A stretch of 9,899 nt of DNA, taken from positions 1-9,899 of the forward strand of contig NZ_JBLKSS010000056.1 in NCBI RefSeq assembly GCF_047607725.1, given 5' to 3'. The position numbers and the translations under genes were made by a program. Below are positions 1-6,752 of the stretch, in pieces. The notes beneath the pieces are model-generated. The model worked only from the letters and a program-made list of their open reading frames with translations. It was not told the DNA's origin and made no database searches. The DNA is from JBLKSS01 sp047607725 (lineage in GTDB: Bacteria > Pseudomonadota > Gammaproteobacteria > Enterobacterales > Enterobacteriaceae). The stretch's first letter is position 1, and the number at the start of each line of letters is the position of its first letter.

Positions 1-1
1 T

Positions 2-139
2 ACGCTGATCGGCAGTTGCAAACTGAACGGCGTGGAGCCGGAAGCGTATCTGCGCCATGTGCTGGCGATTATCGCGGATCATCCCATCAACAAAATCAAA
101 GAGCTCCTGCCGTGGAACCTCACCATCCCTGCTGAATAA
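2..139 (+). CDS. IS66 family transposase (TnpC), C-terminal fragment
   Basis: This is an open frame entering from the left edge and ending at TAA 137-139, 45 codons long. It contains LIGSCKLNGVEPEAYLRHVL, then IADHPINKIKELLPW, and ends in LTIPAE. This matches the highly conserved C-terminal tail of IS66-family DDE transposases, where a cysteine-containing turn, an EAYLRHVL helix and an ELLPW motif precede the stop. The catalytic DDE residues lie upstream of the window, so activity of this copy cannot be judged. The reading frame is intact as far as it is visible. Confidence 0.85.
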   Translation, partial: TLIGSCKLNGVEPEAYLRHVLAIIADHPINKIKELLPWNLTIPAE

Positions 140-169
140 CCGTCAATACGGCACTGGGCGTACTCTTAC
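140..169 (+). repeat. IS66 right terminal inverted repeat
   Basis: This is the untranslated end of the element after the transposase stop. On the minus strand it begins GTAAGAGTACGCCCAGTGCC. Its outermost bases match the GTAAG tip seen at 9761 in the opposite orientation, but the inner bases agree only in part (positions 7, 10, 18 and 20-22). The partner left repeat of this copy is outside the window. Confidence 0.65.
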
Positions 170-402
170 CACAATAGCTTCGCCAGACCGACATCCTGGC
201 CGTCAAAGCTGGCTATCAGCCAGTGGCAATGTGGCTCTGCAAAGCTTTTCTCCAGCGAGGGCGCCGCGAAATCATCCGCCAGAAAATCCACCAGCGCCTG
301 TTTCTCCGGCCAAAGATGGCCAAAATGACCGATGTAGCTCTCATAACCCAGCGCGGTCAGGGAATCGGCATCCTTGCGGCTGGCGAGGCGAATTTCCAGC
401 AT
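170..402 (-). pseudogene. GNAT family N-acetyltransferase, truncated by IS66
   Basis: The minus-strand frame starts at ATG 402-400 and runs 78 residues. It opens with MLEIRLASRKDADSLTAL, the N-terminal strand and helix of GNAT acetyltransferases. It ends in WLIASFDGQDVGLAKL, the beta strand just before acetyl-CoA motif A. About half the usual 150-170 residues remain. The pyrophosphate-binding loop (Q/RxxGxG/A) is missing, so the fragment cannot be active. The last codon TGG uses base 169 of the IS66 end, and the TAA stop (168-166) lies wholly within the IS66 terminus. The rest of the gene presumably sits left of the insertion. The substrate is unknown. A weak GGA precedes the start. Confidence 0.75.
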
Positions 403-700
403 GATTTCGTCCAGTAATTGATGGGGAGGTCTCGGCCAGTCATCATAAAGGCAGCCACGCCGGGATCCAATGCCGGCAACCTTAAAAGGTTATTGCCGGC
501 AACGCCGGAGAAAGGCGTCTACCGGTGTCGTCACGCCCCGGTGGCGTATCCTGCCGAGCGAAGCGCGACGCCATCCGCGGGGATAGACAGCCAAACCAAG
601 CGCGGTGCGTTGGGTTATCCCGCAGAGGAAGCGCGATACGGCGCAAAAGAATATGCCGTGAGCATGAGCACTACGCAACCCGGCGGCCTATCCCATGAGG
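403..700. other. Intergenic region without a supported gene
   Basis: This is a 298-base GC-rich gap between two minus-strand pseudogenes. I find no frame with a recognisable protein; the short frames on both strands have no family features or convincing ribosome sites. The clearest structure is the inverted repeat at 471-501. The sequence may be decayed coding DNA, but I cannot identify a source. Confidence 0.5.
471..501. repeat. Inverted repeat / hairpin
   Basis: The arms TGCCGGCAA (471-479) and TTGCCGGCA (493-501) are perfect complements. The inner bases ACCTT and AAGGT (479-483 and 486-490) also pair, with a two-base offset, giving a long nearly perfect stem. There is no T-run after either arm, so it does not look like a canonical Rho-independent terminator. 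It could be a REP-like or protein-binding element; the function is not known. Confidence 0.6.
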
Positions 701-1589
701 CTAAACGCGGCGCGGCGTGGTGCGTCGGGTCAGCACCATCAGCAGGCTGGCGACGATACAGCCGTCGCCGACCCAACCCAGCACCGTGAGATGTTCATTA
801 ATCAACAGCGCCGCCAGCAGCGCGACGAACAGCGGCTCGGTGCCCAGCAGGAGCGAGAGCCGCGAAGGCGAGGTGCGGCCGGCGGCATAATTTTGCGCGA
901 AAAAGGCAAACAGGGTGGCGAACAATGCCAGATACAAGGTGATCCCCCAAAACTGCCACGACGCGGGCAAGGGAGGCGGTTGTCGGAAAGTGAAGAGCAG
1001 CAGCAGCCAACTGCCGGCCGCGACGACCCCGGTCTGGACCGCGGTCAACACCAACACCAGCGCCGGTACCGGCCGGTGCGCGGTCAGGCGCCGGGTATAA
1101 CACACCAGACAAGCGCGCAGCAGCGCGGCGGCCATCACCAGCCATTCCCCGCGCCCCAGGCGCAACACGCTCCCACCGCACAACCAATAAACGCCCAGCA
1201 ACGACAGCAGCGCCGCCAGCATCAATCTTCCGTAGAGCCGTCCGCGACACACCAACCATTCCACCAACGGCGTAAAAATGACGAACAGGCTGATTAAAAA
1301 GGCCGTATTACCGGCGCTGATAATCGCCACGCCCTGCGTTTCGCAGATATAAATACCCCAAGCAGAATCAGCCCCAGCGGAAGCCCGGGACGCAGGGCCG
1401 CCCAGCCGGCGCCACGCAGTTGCGGCACCAGCACCAGAAAGGTCAAGATAAAACGCAGCGCGATAAAACCCAGAACCGGATAAAACGCGAGCGCCTGTTT
1501 GGTGGCTACATAGCTGCTGCCCCAGATAACCGCCACCAGCAACAACATGGCATCGGCAAGCTGTGGCGCGCTAACGCGATATTCAGCAT
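701..1589 (-). pseudogene. EamA/DMT family metabolite exporter, frameshifted
   Basis: This is a ten-helix drug/metabolite transporter, probably exporting a small metabolite across the inner membrane. The N-terminal part shows LLVAVIWGSSYVATKQAL, the hallmark first helix of EamA proteins. The C-terminal frame (1330-701) starts AIISAGNTAFLISLFVIFTP and ends LTRRTTPRRV before TAG 703-701. The two halves are in different frames: around 1345-1354 a TATAT tract seems to hold two extra bases. Removing them restores GVFICETQGVAIISAGN. A second lesion is likely near 1555-1559. ATG at 1589-1587, preceded by GGA, reads MLNIALARHSL and would join LADAMLLLVAVIW if one base were restored. The rebuilt length of about 296 residues is normal for the family. 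It is divergent from lysR, a common regulator-exporter arrangement. Confidence 0.83.
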
Positions 1590-1640
1590 TTCAACATCCG
1601 TAATCGATGATCTTTAGCAAGGGTTGCAGTATATTCTTTT

Positions 1641-1662
1641 GTTGCCCAGGCAATAATTGCCT
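1641..1662. promoter_or_regulatory. Candidate LysR-type operator in the divergent intergenic region
   Basis: AGGCAAT-A-ATTGCCT (1648-1662) is a perfect 15-base palindrome. An overlapping inverted repeat, TTGCC-CA-GGCAA, occupies 1642-1653, so three TTGCC/GGCAA half-sites lie in a row. The site is 25 bases before the chosen lysR start and downstream of a TATATT (1630-1635) that could serve as a -10 box. LysR regulators commonly bind dyad sites between themselves and a divergent target and repress their own gene, so this is a plausible autoregulatory site. Binding itself is inferred. Confidence 0.5.
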
Positions 1663-1686
1663 AAAAATGCACAACACTTATTCCCT

Positions 1687-2631
1687 ATGAGAACAAATCA
1701 ACTCCTCCCGCTGTTGCCTAATATGGTGATACTGGTCAAAGTGGTGGAAAAAGGCGGCTTCTCCGCCGCCGCCCGCGAATTAGGCACCACCACCTCGGCG
1801 GTAAGCCGGCAGATAGCCAGACTGGAGCAGGCGCTGGGATTGCGGCTTTTGGAACGCAGTACACGCCGGTTGCGCCTGAACGAGGCGGGTCATGAGGTAT
1901 ACCTGTGCTGTCAGCGGATCCTGACCAGCGCCAGCGATGTGCTGGTGATTTCCGACAGAGTGATGTCCACCCCGCAGGGGCAGGTGCGGCTAAGCGTGCC
2001 CAAGGCGCTGGGCAAATTCGTTATCGGCCCGTTAATCGGCCCCTTTTTGCAGCGTTATCCGCAAGTGGACGTTGCCTTACAGTTGACCGATACCCTACCG
2101 GATTTGTTGGCCAGCGACCTGGACATGCTTATCGCCATCGGCGACCGGCCGCCGGAGAATCTGGCGGGGCGGCGGCTGACATTTGTCCGGCAGTTGCTCT
2201 GCGCCACACCGCTTTACCTCAACCGGCGCGGCACGCCGCAACAGCCGGAGGATTTAGCGCAGCACGATTGTATCTGGCTGGGCGAAACGCCCGAGGATAA
2301 CCGCTGGCGATTCCGCCAGGGTGAACAGCGACGGCAGGTCGAGGTTCACGGCCGTTTTGTGAGCAATCACAGCGAAGCGCGTATGGCGGTAGTCCTAGAG
2401 CATCTGGGCATTACCTGCCTGCCGCACTTTACCGCCACCGCGCTGGCGGAGGGGACGCTGGTGCCGGTATTGCCCCAATGGCGTTACGATGGCCCTTATC
2501 AAGGTATGGCCTGGGTGTTGTATCGCCCCAATCCCCAGTTGCCGCCCAAGATGCGGGTATTGATAGATTATCTGGCGGCGGCCTTGGCCGATAACGCCGG
2601 CGACCGCTCTTCCTCGTCGCCGGTGCAATAA
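1687..2631 (+). CDS. LysR family transcriptional regulator
   Basis: This 314-residue DNA-binding regulator has the usual two-domain LysR layout. The winged helix-turn-helix is at about residues 13-70 (GGFSAAARELGTTTSAVSRQ, then ARLEQALGLRLLERSTRR). A coiled linker helix follows, then a periplasmic-binding-like effector domain from about residue 90 (GQVRLSVPKALGKFVIGPL). ATG 1687 is chosen. An in-frame TTG at 1657 would add ten residues unlike the family and would put the start inside the inverted-repeat operator. The gene is intact and of normal length. It is divergent from a broken EamA exporter that it may once have controlled; with that target dead, its remaining targets are unknown. The effector cannot be told from sequence. 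Confidence 0.93.
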   Translation: MRTNQLLPLLPNMVILVKVVEKGGFSAAARELGTTTSAVSRQIARLEQALGLRLLERSTRRLRLNEAGHEVYLCCQRILTSASDVLVISDRVMSTPQGQVRLSVPKALGKFVIGPLIGPFLQRYPQVDVALQLTDTLPDLLASDLDMLIAIGDRPPENLAGRRLTFVRQLLCATPLYLNRRGTPQQPEDLAQHDCIWLGETPEDNRWRFRQGEQRRQVEVHGRFVSNHSEARMAVVLEHLGITCLPHFTATALAEGTLVPVLPQWRYDGPYQGMAWVLYRPNPQLPPKMRVLIDYLAAALADNAGDRSSSSPVQ

Positions 2632-2789
2632 CACCGCCCAATGCCGACGAACGAGAAACGCCGGTGGGGTTTAAGCGGTCATTGCAATCGCTTTCCAGGC
2701 CAATCAACGAAAAGGAAGAATGTGTTTATCACACCTTTGCGCGGATAAGCTTTATTCTCTACCACCGCCCGTGTTGCTTACGCAACGAG

Positions 2790-2807
2790 ACCGCTACGGT
2801 ATTTTTT
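2790..2807 (+). terminator. Weak Rho-independent terminator candidate
   Basis: A short ACCG-CTA-CGGT stem (2790-2800) is followed by A and six T residues (2802-2807). A second small hairpin, GTTGC-TTAC-GCAAC (2773-2786), lies just before it. The four-pair stem is short, so termination would be weak. The site lies about 160 bases after lysR and 55 bases before the SMR gene, where it could separate the two transcripts. Confidence 0.3.
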
Positions 2808-2861
2808 CCGCAAGCGAAAAGTGTTAGTCTTGAGGTTTAATTATCCTGGTCAGAGTCATCT

Positions 2862-3191
2862 ATGGCTTATCTCTATTTATTTGTTGCTATCATCGCGGAA
2901 GTCATTGCCACCTCGTCTATCAAAGCTTCGGCGGGCTTTAGCAAACTGGTGCCCTCTCTTTTAGTGATAATCGGTTACGCCATCTCGTTTACGCTGTTGT
3001 CGCTGGTCCTTAAAACCGTACCTGTCGGCATCGCTTATGCCAGTTGGTGCGGTTTAGGCATTGTTTTTGTCGCCATAGTAAGCTATTTCCTGTATGGGCA
3101 AAAATTGGATGCCGTGGCAATATGCGGTATCGCCATGATCATCGCCGGCGTTTTGATCATTAATTTATTCTCCAAAACCGCCGATAATTGA
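2862..3191 (+). CDS. emrE: Small multidrug resistance (SMR) efflux protein, EmrE-like
   Basis: This is a 109-residue inner-membrane proton antiporter with four helices. In the SMR family these work as dual-topology dimers expelling cationic drugs and quaternary amines. The essential membrane glutamate is Glu13 in the IIAEVIA motif (Glu14 in E. coli EmrE). The aromatic binding pocket is kept at Tyr59 and Trp62 in GIAYASWCGLGIV, each one position before its EmrE counterpart. The C-terminal dimer helix GIAMIIAGVLIINL is also conserved. Length matches EmrE (110), and single-gene occurrence argues for a homodimer, unlike the paired MdtI/MdtJ. It is intact. speG starts 43 bases downstream on the same strand, so co-transcription is possible. 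No strong ribosome site is visible before the ATG. The exact substrate is inferred only. Confidence 0.92.
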   Translation: MAYLYLFVAIIAEVIATSSIKASAGFSKLVPSLLVIIGYAISFTLLSLVLKTVPVGIAYASWCGLGIVFVAIVSYFLYGQKLDAVAICGIAMIIAGVLIINLFSKTADN

Positions 3192-3216
3192 TCAGACTCA
3201 TTATGTTTTAACTCAA

Positions 3217-3230
3217 GTATTCGAGAATAC
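3217..3230. promoter_or_regulatory. Palindrome just before the speG start
   Basis: GTATTC-GA-GAATAC is a perfect 14-base palindrome ending four bases before the speG ATG. It occupies the place where a Shine-Dalgarno sequence would lie, and no strong one is present (only a weak GAG inside it). It could be an operator or an RNA structure affecting translation. Chance cannot be excluded for a site this short. Confidence 0.4.
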
Positions 3231-3234
3231 GTTA

Positions 3235-3798
3235 ATGAAAAAACCAAGCCAAGTTTCAGAGGATCATCCTATTAAGCTGCGCCCGTTAGAGCGTGAAGAT
3301 CTGCACTTTATTCATCAGCTCAATAATAATGAGATGGTGATGCGCTACTGGTTTGAAGAACCCCATGAAGCCTATGTGGAGTTAAAAGATCTTTATCAGA
3401 AAAATATCCACAACATCAGCGAACGACGGTTCATTATTGACAAGCAGGGCGTCAGCGTTGGGCTGGTCGAGTTGGTGGATATCGATCATATTCACCGGCG
3501 CGCCGAATTTTCTATCCTGGTGGCGCCCGAGCACCAGGGCAAAGGCTACGCCAGTGAAGCGACTCATCTGGCGTTGAATTTCGGCTTTATGGTACTCAAT
3601 CTGCATAAGCTGTATTTGATCGTTGATGAAGAGAACACCAAAGCCATCCATATTTATACCAAGTTGGGTTTCAAGCAGGAAGGGGTTTTGCTACAGGAAT
3701 TTTTCATAAACGGCCAATACCGCAATACGCTGAGAATGTGCCTGTTCCAGCACGAATATCAGAATGCCCGCGCGTCGGCGCTTGAGCAAAAACGCTGA
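3235..3798 (+). CDS. speG: Spermidine N1-acetyltransferase
   Basis: This cytosolic GNAT enzyme transfers acetyl from acetyl-CoA to spermidine (and spermine), lowering polyamine toxicity. The 187 residues align along their length with E. coli SpeG (186). Shared blocks are IKLRPLEREDL (13-23), MRYWFEEPHEA (36-46), HRRAEF (87-92), the acetyl-CoA loop QGKGYA (101-106), KLYLIVDEEN (125-134) and EFFINGQYRN (155-164). Tyr141 in HIYTKLGF corresponds to the catalytic tyrosine (Tyr135) of the E. coli enzyme after a six-residue N-terminal offset. The gene appears fully intact. It follows the SMR gene by 43 bases and faces the tsx pseudogene tail to tail. Dodecamer formation and allosteric polyamine binding are known for the family and are not visible here. 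Confidence 0.97.
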   Translation: MKKPSQVSEDHPIKLRPLEREDLHFIHQLNNNEMVMRYWFEEPHEAYVELKDLYQKNIHNISERRFIIDKQGVSVGLVELVDIDHIHRRAEFSILVAPEHQGKGYASEATHLALNFGFMVLNLHKLYLIVDEENTKAIHIYTKLGFKQEGVLLQEFFINGQYRNTLRMCLFQHEYQNARASALEQKR

Positions 3799-3849
3799 AT
3801 GGCGCCTGGCGCATCATGAAAAGACGCGGCGCGCGGCAGCCTCCGGGGA

Positions 3850-4722
3850 TTAGAAGTTATAGCCCACAACCAGATAATACCCCCAGCCGGTAGAGGCAAC
3901 GCTGAACGACCCATCACAAAAATCCAGCTGGCTGCCGTCGCGCCACTGGCCACCGTGGTGAAAATAGCGGGCGACCAGCGAGTAGTGCAGATGGTCATAG
4001 GCCAGAGCCAGAATATGGCTGGAGGCGATAGCATTATTACTGCGTACACCGCCGGACTTATCGGCCAAATCGGAGCCAAAATCAAAATTAGTGAAACCGA
4101 TATAACTAAGATCGCCGCCCCATAACGTGGTGAGAGGATAGAAATATTTCACTTTGACGCGATACCCGTCCCAGCTATTTTCATTGCTGGCGCCATAATT
4201 TTGCCACTGATATTTTGCGTAAATATTCAATGAAAGCGCCAGGTCGCTGTGGGTATCGATCTCGGTGCCCACCCCCATATACCAAGTACTTTAGCGAGAT
4301 GCGGCATTGCGGCCCATATCGTAGATGTAATTATTGGCGAAGAACCATTCTTTGAAAGGCCCCATGCTGAGATCGGACCCCGTCAGCTTGTCGATGGAAA
4401 AACGGGGCTCTATTTCCATAAACAGCGGCGACCCTTTATCCCAAATACCGCGATCGGCACTATTACCGACGCCAAAAGACTTTGGTACATCCAGATAACC
4501 ATAAAAGTCAAACCATTCTTTGCGGGTCAACGCCTCATATTCCAGATAAACGTCATTATTCAGTTGTGGACCGAAACGGGTATGATAGCTACCAACAACG
4601 TTTACGCTCTGGTGCCACCAGTCAGAAAGAGAGTGATCGCTGTGGGCTCCGTTATCCGCCGCCGCTGAGAAACTGCAGGTTAAGGCGAAGAGTACCCGCA
4701 ACGCTTTATTTTTTATTTTCAT
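3850..4722 (-). pseudogene. tsx: Nucleoside-specific outer-membrane channel Tsx, in-frame stop
   Basis: Tsx is a 12-strand outer-membrane barrel that lets nucleosides diffuse into the periplasm. The start at 4722 gives a signal peptide (MKIKNKALRVLFALTCSFSA) followed by SDWWHQSVNVVGSYHTRFGP, nearly identical to E. coli Tsx. After 143 codons, TAA at 4293-4291 interrupts the frame at DMGRNAASR-stop-STWYMG. E. coli has glutamine there (QSTWYMG), so a single CAA-to-TAA change explains it. The same frame then runs open for 146 codons to the normal end STGWGYYLVVGYNF. Total length (about 290 codons) is close to the usual 294. An extracellular-loop segment is a few residues short (SDLADKSGGVRSNNAI), and a cysteine sits in DFCDG where E. 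coli has glycine. A good promoter lies upstream at 4877-4905. Confidence 0.93.
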
Positions 4723-4846
4723 ATTATCGCCAGAAATATTAACTTTCCCTAAATAATCGGGAGAGTTGAACAAATAACATACTGATAAAACGCTTCCAGA
4801 GGGGAATTATCGTAATATCAGTCGGTCATGACTCGAAACACCCATA

Positions 4847-4861
4847 GCGGCTTCTCGCCGC
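4847..4861. repeat. Small hairpin in the tsx leader
   Basis: GCGGC (4847-4851) and GCCGC (4857-4861) form a perfect five-pair stem with a five-base loop. It lies about 125 bases before tsx and only some 10-25 bases into the transcript expected from the 4877-4905 promoter. It could be a 5' stabilising hairpin. On the plus strand it is followed by a short T-rich run (4865-4869), so a weak terminator in that direction is the alternative. Confidence 0.4.
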
Positions 4862-4876
4862 CATATTTTCCCTGAC

Positions 4877-4905
4877 TAAATAAGCTTTTAACCAAATGTT
4901 GTCAA
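4877..4905 (-). promoter_or_regulatory. Sigma-70 promoter candidate for tsx
   Basis: On the minus strand a perfect -35 box, TTGACA (4905-4900), is followed by a 17-base spacer and the -10 box TATTTA (4882-4877). The consensus -35 and ideal spacing make this the best promoter in the window. Transcription would start near 4870, giving a leader of about 150 bases to the ATG at 4722. E. coli tsx is controlled by CRP/CytR and DeoR; I see no clear site for these here. Confidence 0.6.
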
Positions 4906-5580
4906 TATATTTTCTGATTGTCGTTTACTGTTTAGCATTACCCTGAAATGGATTGTCTTTTTAAGGAAAAAACATCAGGATATATTTTGCAGATAAAATA
5001 ACCAGAATGGACAATTATTCTTCATCCGGCCTGAAACACATTATGCTATTTGGCGCGAAAATAACCTAGTTATGAATACCGCGTTACTTCCCCGCTTATC
5101 GTTCGCGGATAACCGCCGTCCCCGGTGCGGATAACCCTCCTGTGGCCATCCCGGAAACGCGCAAGGGGGAGGCCACCTAACCGTTTCGCCTCGCCGAGTT
5201 CGTCCGGGAGAATCACCGGCCCAACGCCACCGGCAGCCTCACCTTGTAGTCTGGCCAGCCAGGGGAATGCCACTCGCCGGACATCCTCTGAGCCGGCGAC
5301 GATAAAAGCGAATTTTGCGGCAATAGGAGCCGGGGTTGTTCCTCATGACGCTGTTTGATGTGTGCATTAAGCGCGGAATAGGCGCGTTTAGCTGGGATGA
5401 AATTCCTTTTGGCGTCAGCGCATGTCGTTGAGTAACGGGGGATTGCCCTACCGCATCACGATTAGTTAGCGCACTAACAACAGCATAGGCGCACCAAGAG
5501 GTTTCACCTATGATTCCTGTTCACCTATTATCGAGCCACGCTCATTCGGCCCGCGCAGGGCGCCGTTACAGGAGTTTTGT
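4906..5580. other. Long intergenic region with one unidentified open frame
   Basis: The region holds AT-rich DNA to about 5070 and GC-rich DNA after that. On the minus strand a frame is open from 5342 to a stop at 5072-5070 (about 90 codons). It contains the stretches KFAFIVAGSEDVRRVAF and VGPVILPDELGEAKRLGG, which read like protein, but I cannot assign a family and there is no good start with a ribosome site. It may be a decayed gene. Near the right end are a dyad (5465-5478) and the ribosome site CAGGAG (5571-5576) of the next gene. Confidence 0.4.
5465..5478. promoter_or_regulatory. Dyad upstream of the MetE-like gene
   Basis: GTTAG-CGCA-CTAAC forms an inverted repeat with five-base perfect arms around CGCA. 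It sits about 100 bases before the MetE-like start, where an operator could be. I cannot tie it to a known regulator. Confidence 0.3.
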
Positions 5581-6752
5581 ATGTCAGACGTTGCAGCGAG
5601 TTCCCGTATTCTCACCACCCATGTCGGTAGCCTGCCGCGCCCGGTTGCCTTGTTGGATCTAATGAAAGCCAATATAGATGGTCAGGATAATCAGGCAGAG
5701 CTGGATAGCGCCATTCGTCAGGCCGTCAGCCAGTCCGTCGAGGAACAGGTAGCGGACGGCATCGATATTGTCACCGACGGCGAACAATCCAAGATCGGTT
5801 TCTTTTCGTACGTCCGTGAACGCATTGAGGGTTTTGAACCTCGGCCGGGCGCGGGCTATGCGGCGTTCGATGCCGAAGTTGAAGCGTTTCCTGAGTACTA
5901 TAAACACTATTTCGGCGAAGCGATGCTGGGCGGCAATTTGACGCCGTTCGTGCCGGTGGCCTGTACCGGCCCGGTCCGTTATGTTGGCCTGCCGCAGCTG
6001 CAAGGGGATTCGACAATCTGAAGCTAGCGCTGGCGACGACCGCCTGCCAGGGGGCGTTTTTACCCTCCGTGGCGCCGACCGGCGTGGGCAGCAATGAATT
6101 TTACCGCAGCGAAGAAGAGTATCTCAGCGCCGTTGCCGACGCGCTGCGCGTAGAGTATCAAACGATCATCGACGCCGGCTTCAGCGTACAAATCGATGAC
6201 CCCTTCCTGCCGGATTTATTTGCCGATCGCCAACTGGACAATGCGGCTATCCACCGTAAAGCCAATGCCTATATTGAGATCCTGAACCATGCGCTGCGCG
6301 GCCTACCGCAGGACAAGATCCGCTACCATACCTGCTACAGCATCAATGAGGGTCCGCGTATCCACGATGTCCCGTTCATTGAGTTCGTCCGTTTTATGTT
6401 GCGCATTAACGCCAGCGACTACTCCTTTGAGGCGGGCAATGTACGCCATGAGCATGAATACCACCTTTGGGAACAGGTCAAACTGCCGGAAGGGAAACGC
6501 CTGATCCCGGGCGTTATCTGCCATACGAGCAACACCGTGGAGCATCCTGAGCTTATCGCAGAGCGACTGGTTCGTTTCGCCGAACGTGTGGGCCGGGACA
6601 ACGTGATAGCCGGCGTCGACTGCGGTTTCTCCTCTCAAGCCACCTACCGTACGGAAGTGCATCCCACGGTTATCCGTGAGAAGTTTCGCGCGCTGCGCGC
6701 CGGCGTGTCAGGCGACCACCATCGACGATTTGCTATTCACCAGTTCAAATAG
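5581..6752 (+). pseudogene. MetE-like cobalamin-independent methionine synthase II family protein, frameshifted
   Basis: This is a single-domain relative of the C-terminal half of MetE, predicted to move a methyl group onto a thiol such as homocysteine; the true substrates of this subfamily are uncertain. ATG 5581 follows CAGGAG at good spacing. The first frame opens ILTTHVGSLPRP and includes DGIDIVTDGEQSK, and ends early at TGA 6019-6021. One base is missing near 6004-6012: restoring it gives DFDNLKLALATTACQGAF, continuing in the second frame. Zinc-ligand positions are present: His and Cys in YHTCYS (6327-6335), Glu in FEAGN (6429-6431) and Cys in VDCGF (6621-6623). Family resemblance stops near KFRALRAG (about 6704). 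The last 15 codons to TAG 6750-6752 read antisense to glgX, so roughly the last ten native residues are probably lost. Confidence 0.87.

Larger units (their letters stand above)
1..169 (+). mobile_element. Right end of an IS66-family insertion sequence
   Basis: The window opens inside an IS66-type element: the end of its transposase gene (stop at 137-139) is followed by about 30 bases up to a terminal TTAC at 166-169. Read on the minus strand, the terminus starts GTAAGAGTACGCCC and continues to TATTGACGG. A GTAAG tip is typical of IS66-family inverted repeats. The boundary at 169/170 is supported by the neighbouring gene, whose recognisable acetyltransferase sequence stops exactly there. IS66 elements make 8-bp target duplications; the bases on this side would be 170-177, but the other side lies outside the window and cannot be compared. 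Confidence 0.82.

Noticed and set aside
471..501. Rho-independent terminator
   Set aside because: The stem is strong, but neither side has a T-run, so I list it only as an inverted repeat.
695..1297. Long plus-strand frame of 200 codons, rich in Gln and Arg
   Set aside because: It is antisense to the EamA exporter; the biased composition is the mirror of membrane-helix codons, and it has no family motif.
1657..1686. Upstream TTG start for lysR
   Set aside because: It would place the start inside the palindromic operator and add ten residues unlike the family; ATG 1687 gives a normal LysR N-terminus.
4249..4668. Plus-strand frame of 139 codons
   Set aside because: It is antisense to tsx, whose minus-strand reading matches E. 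coli Tsx along almost its whole length.
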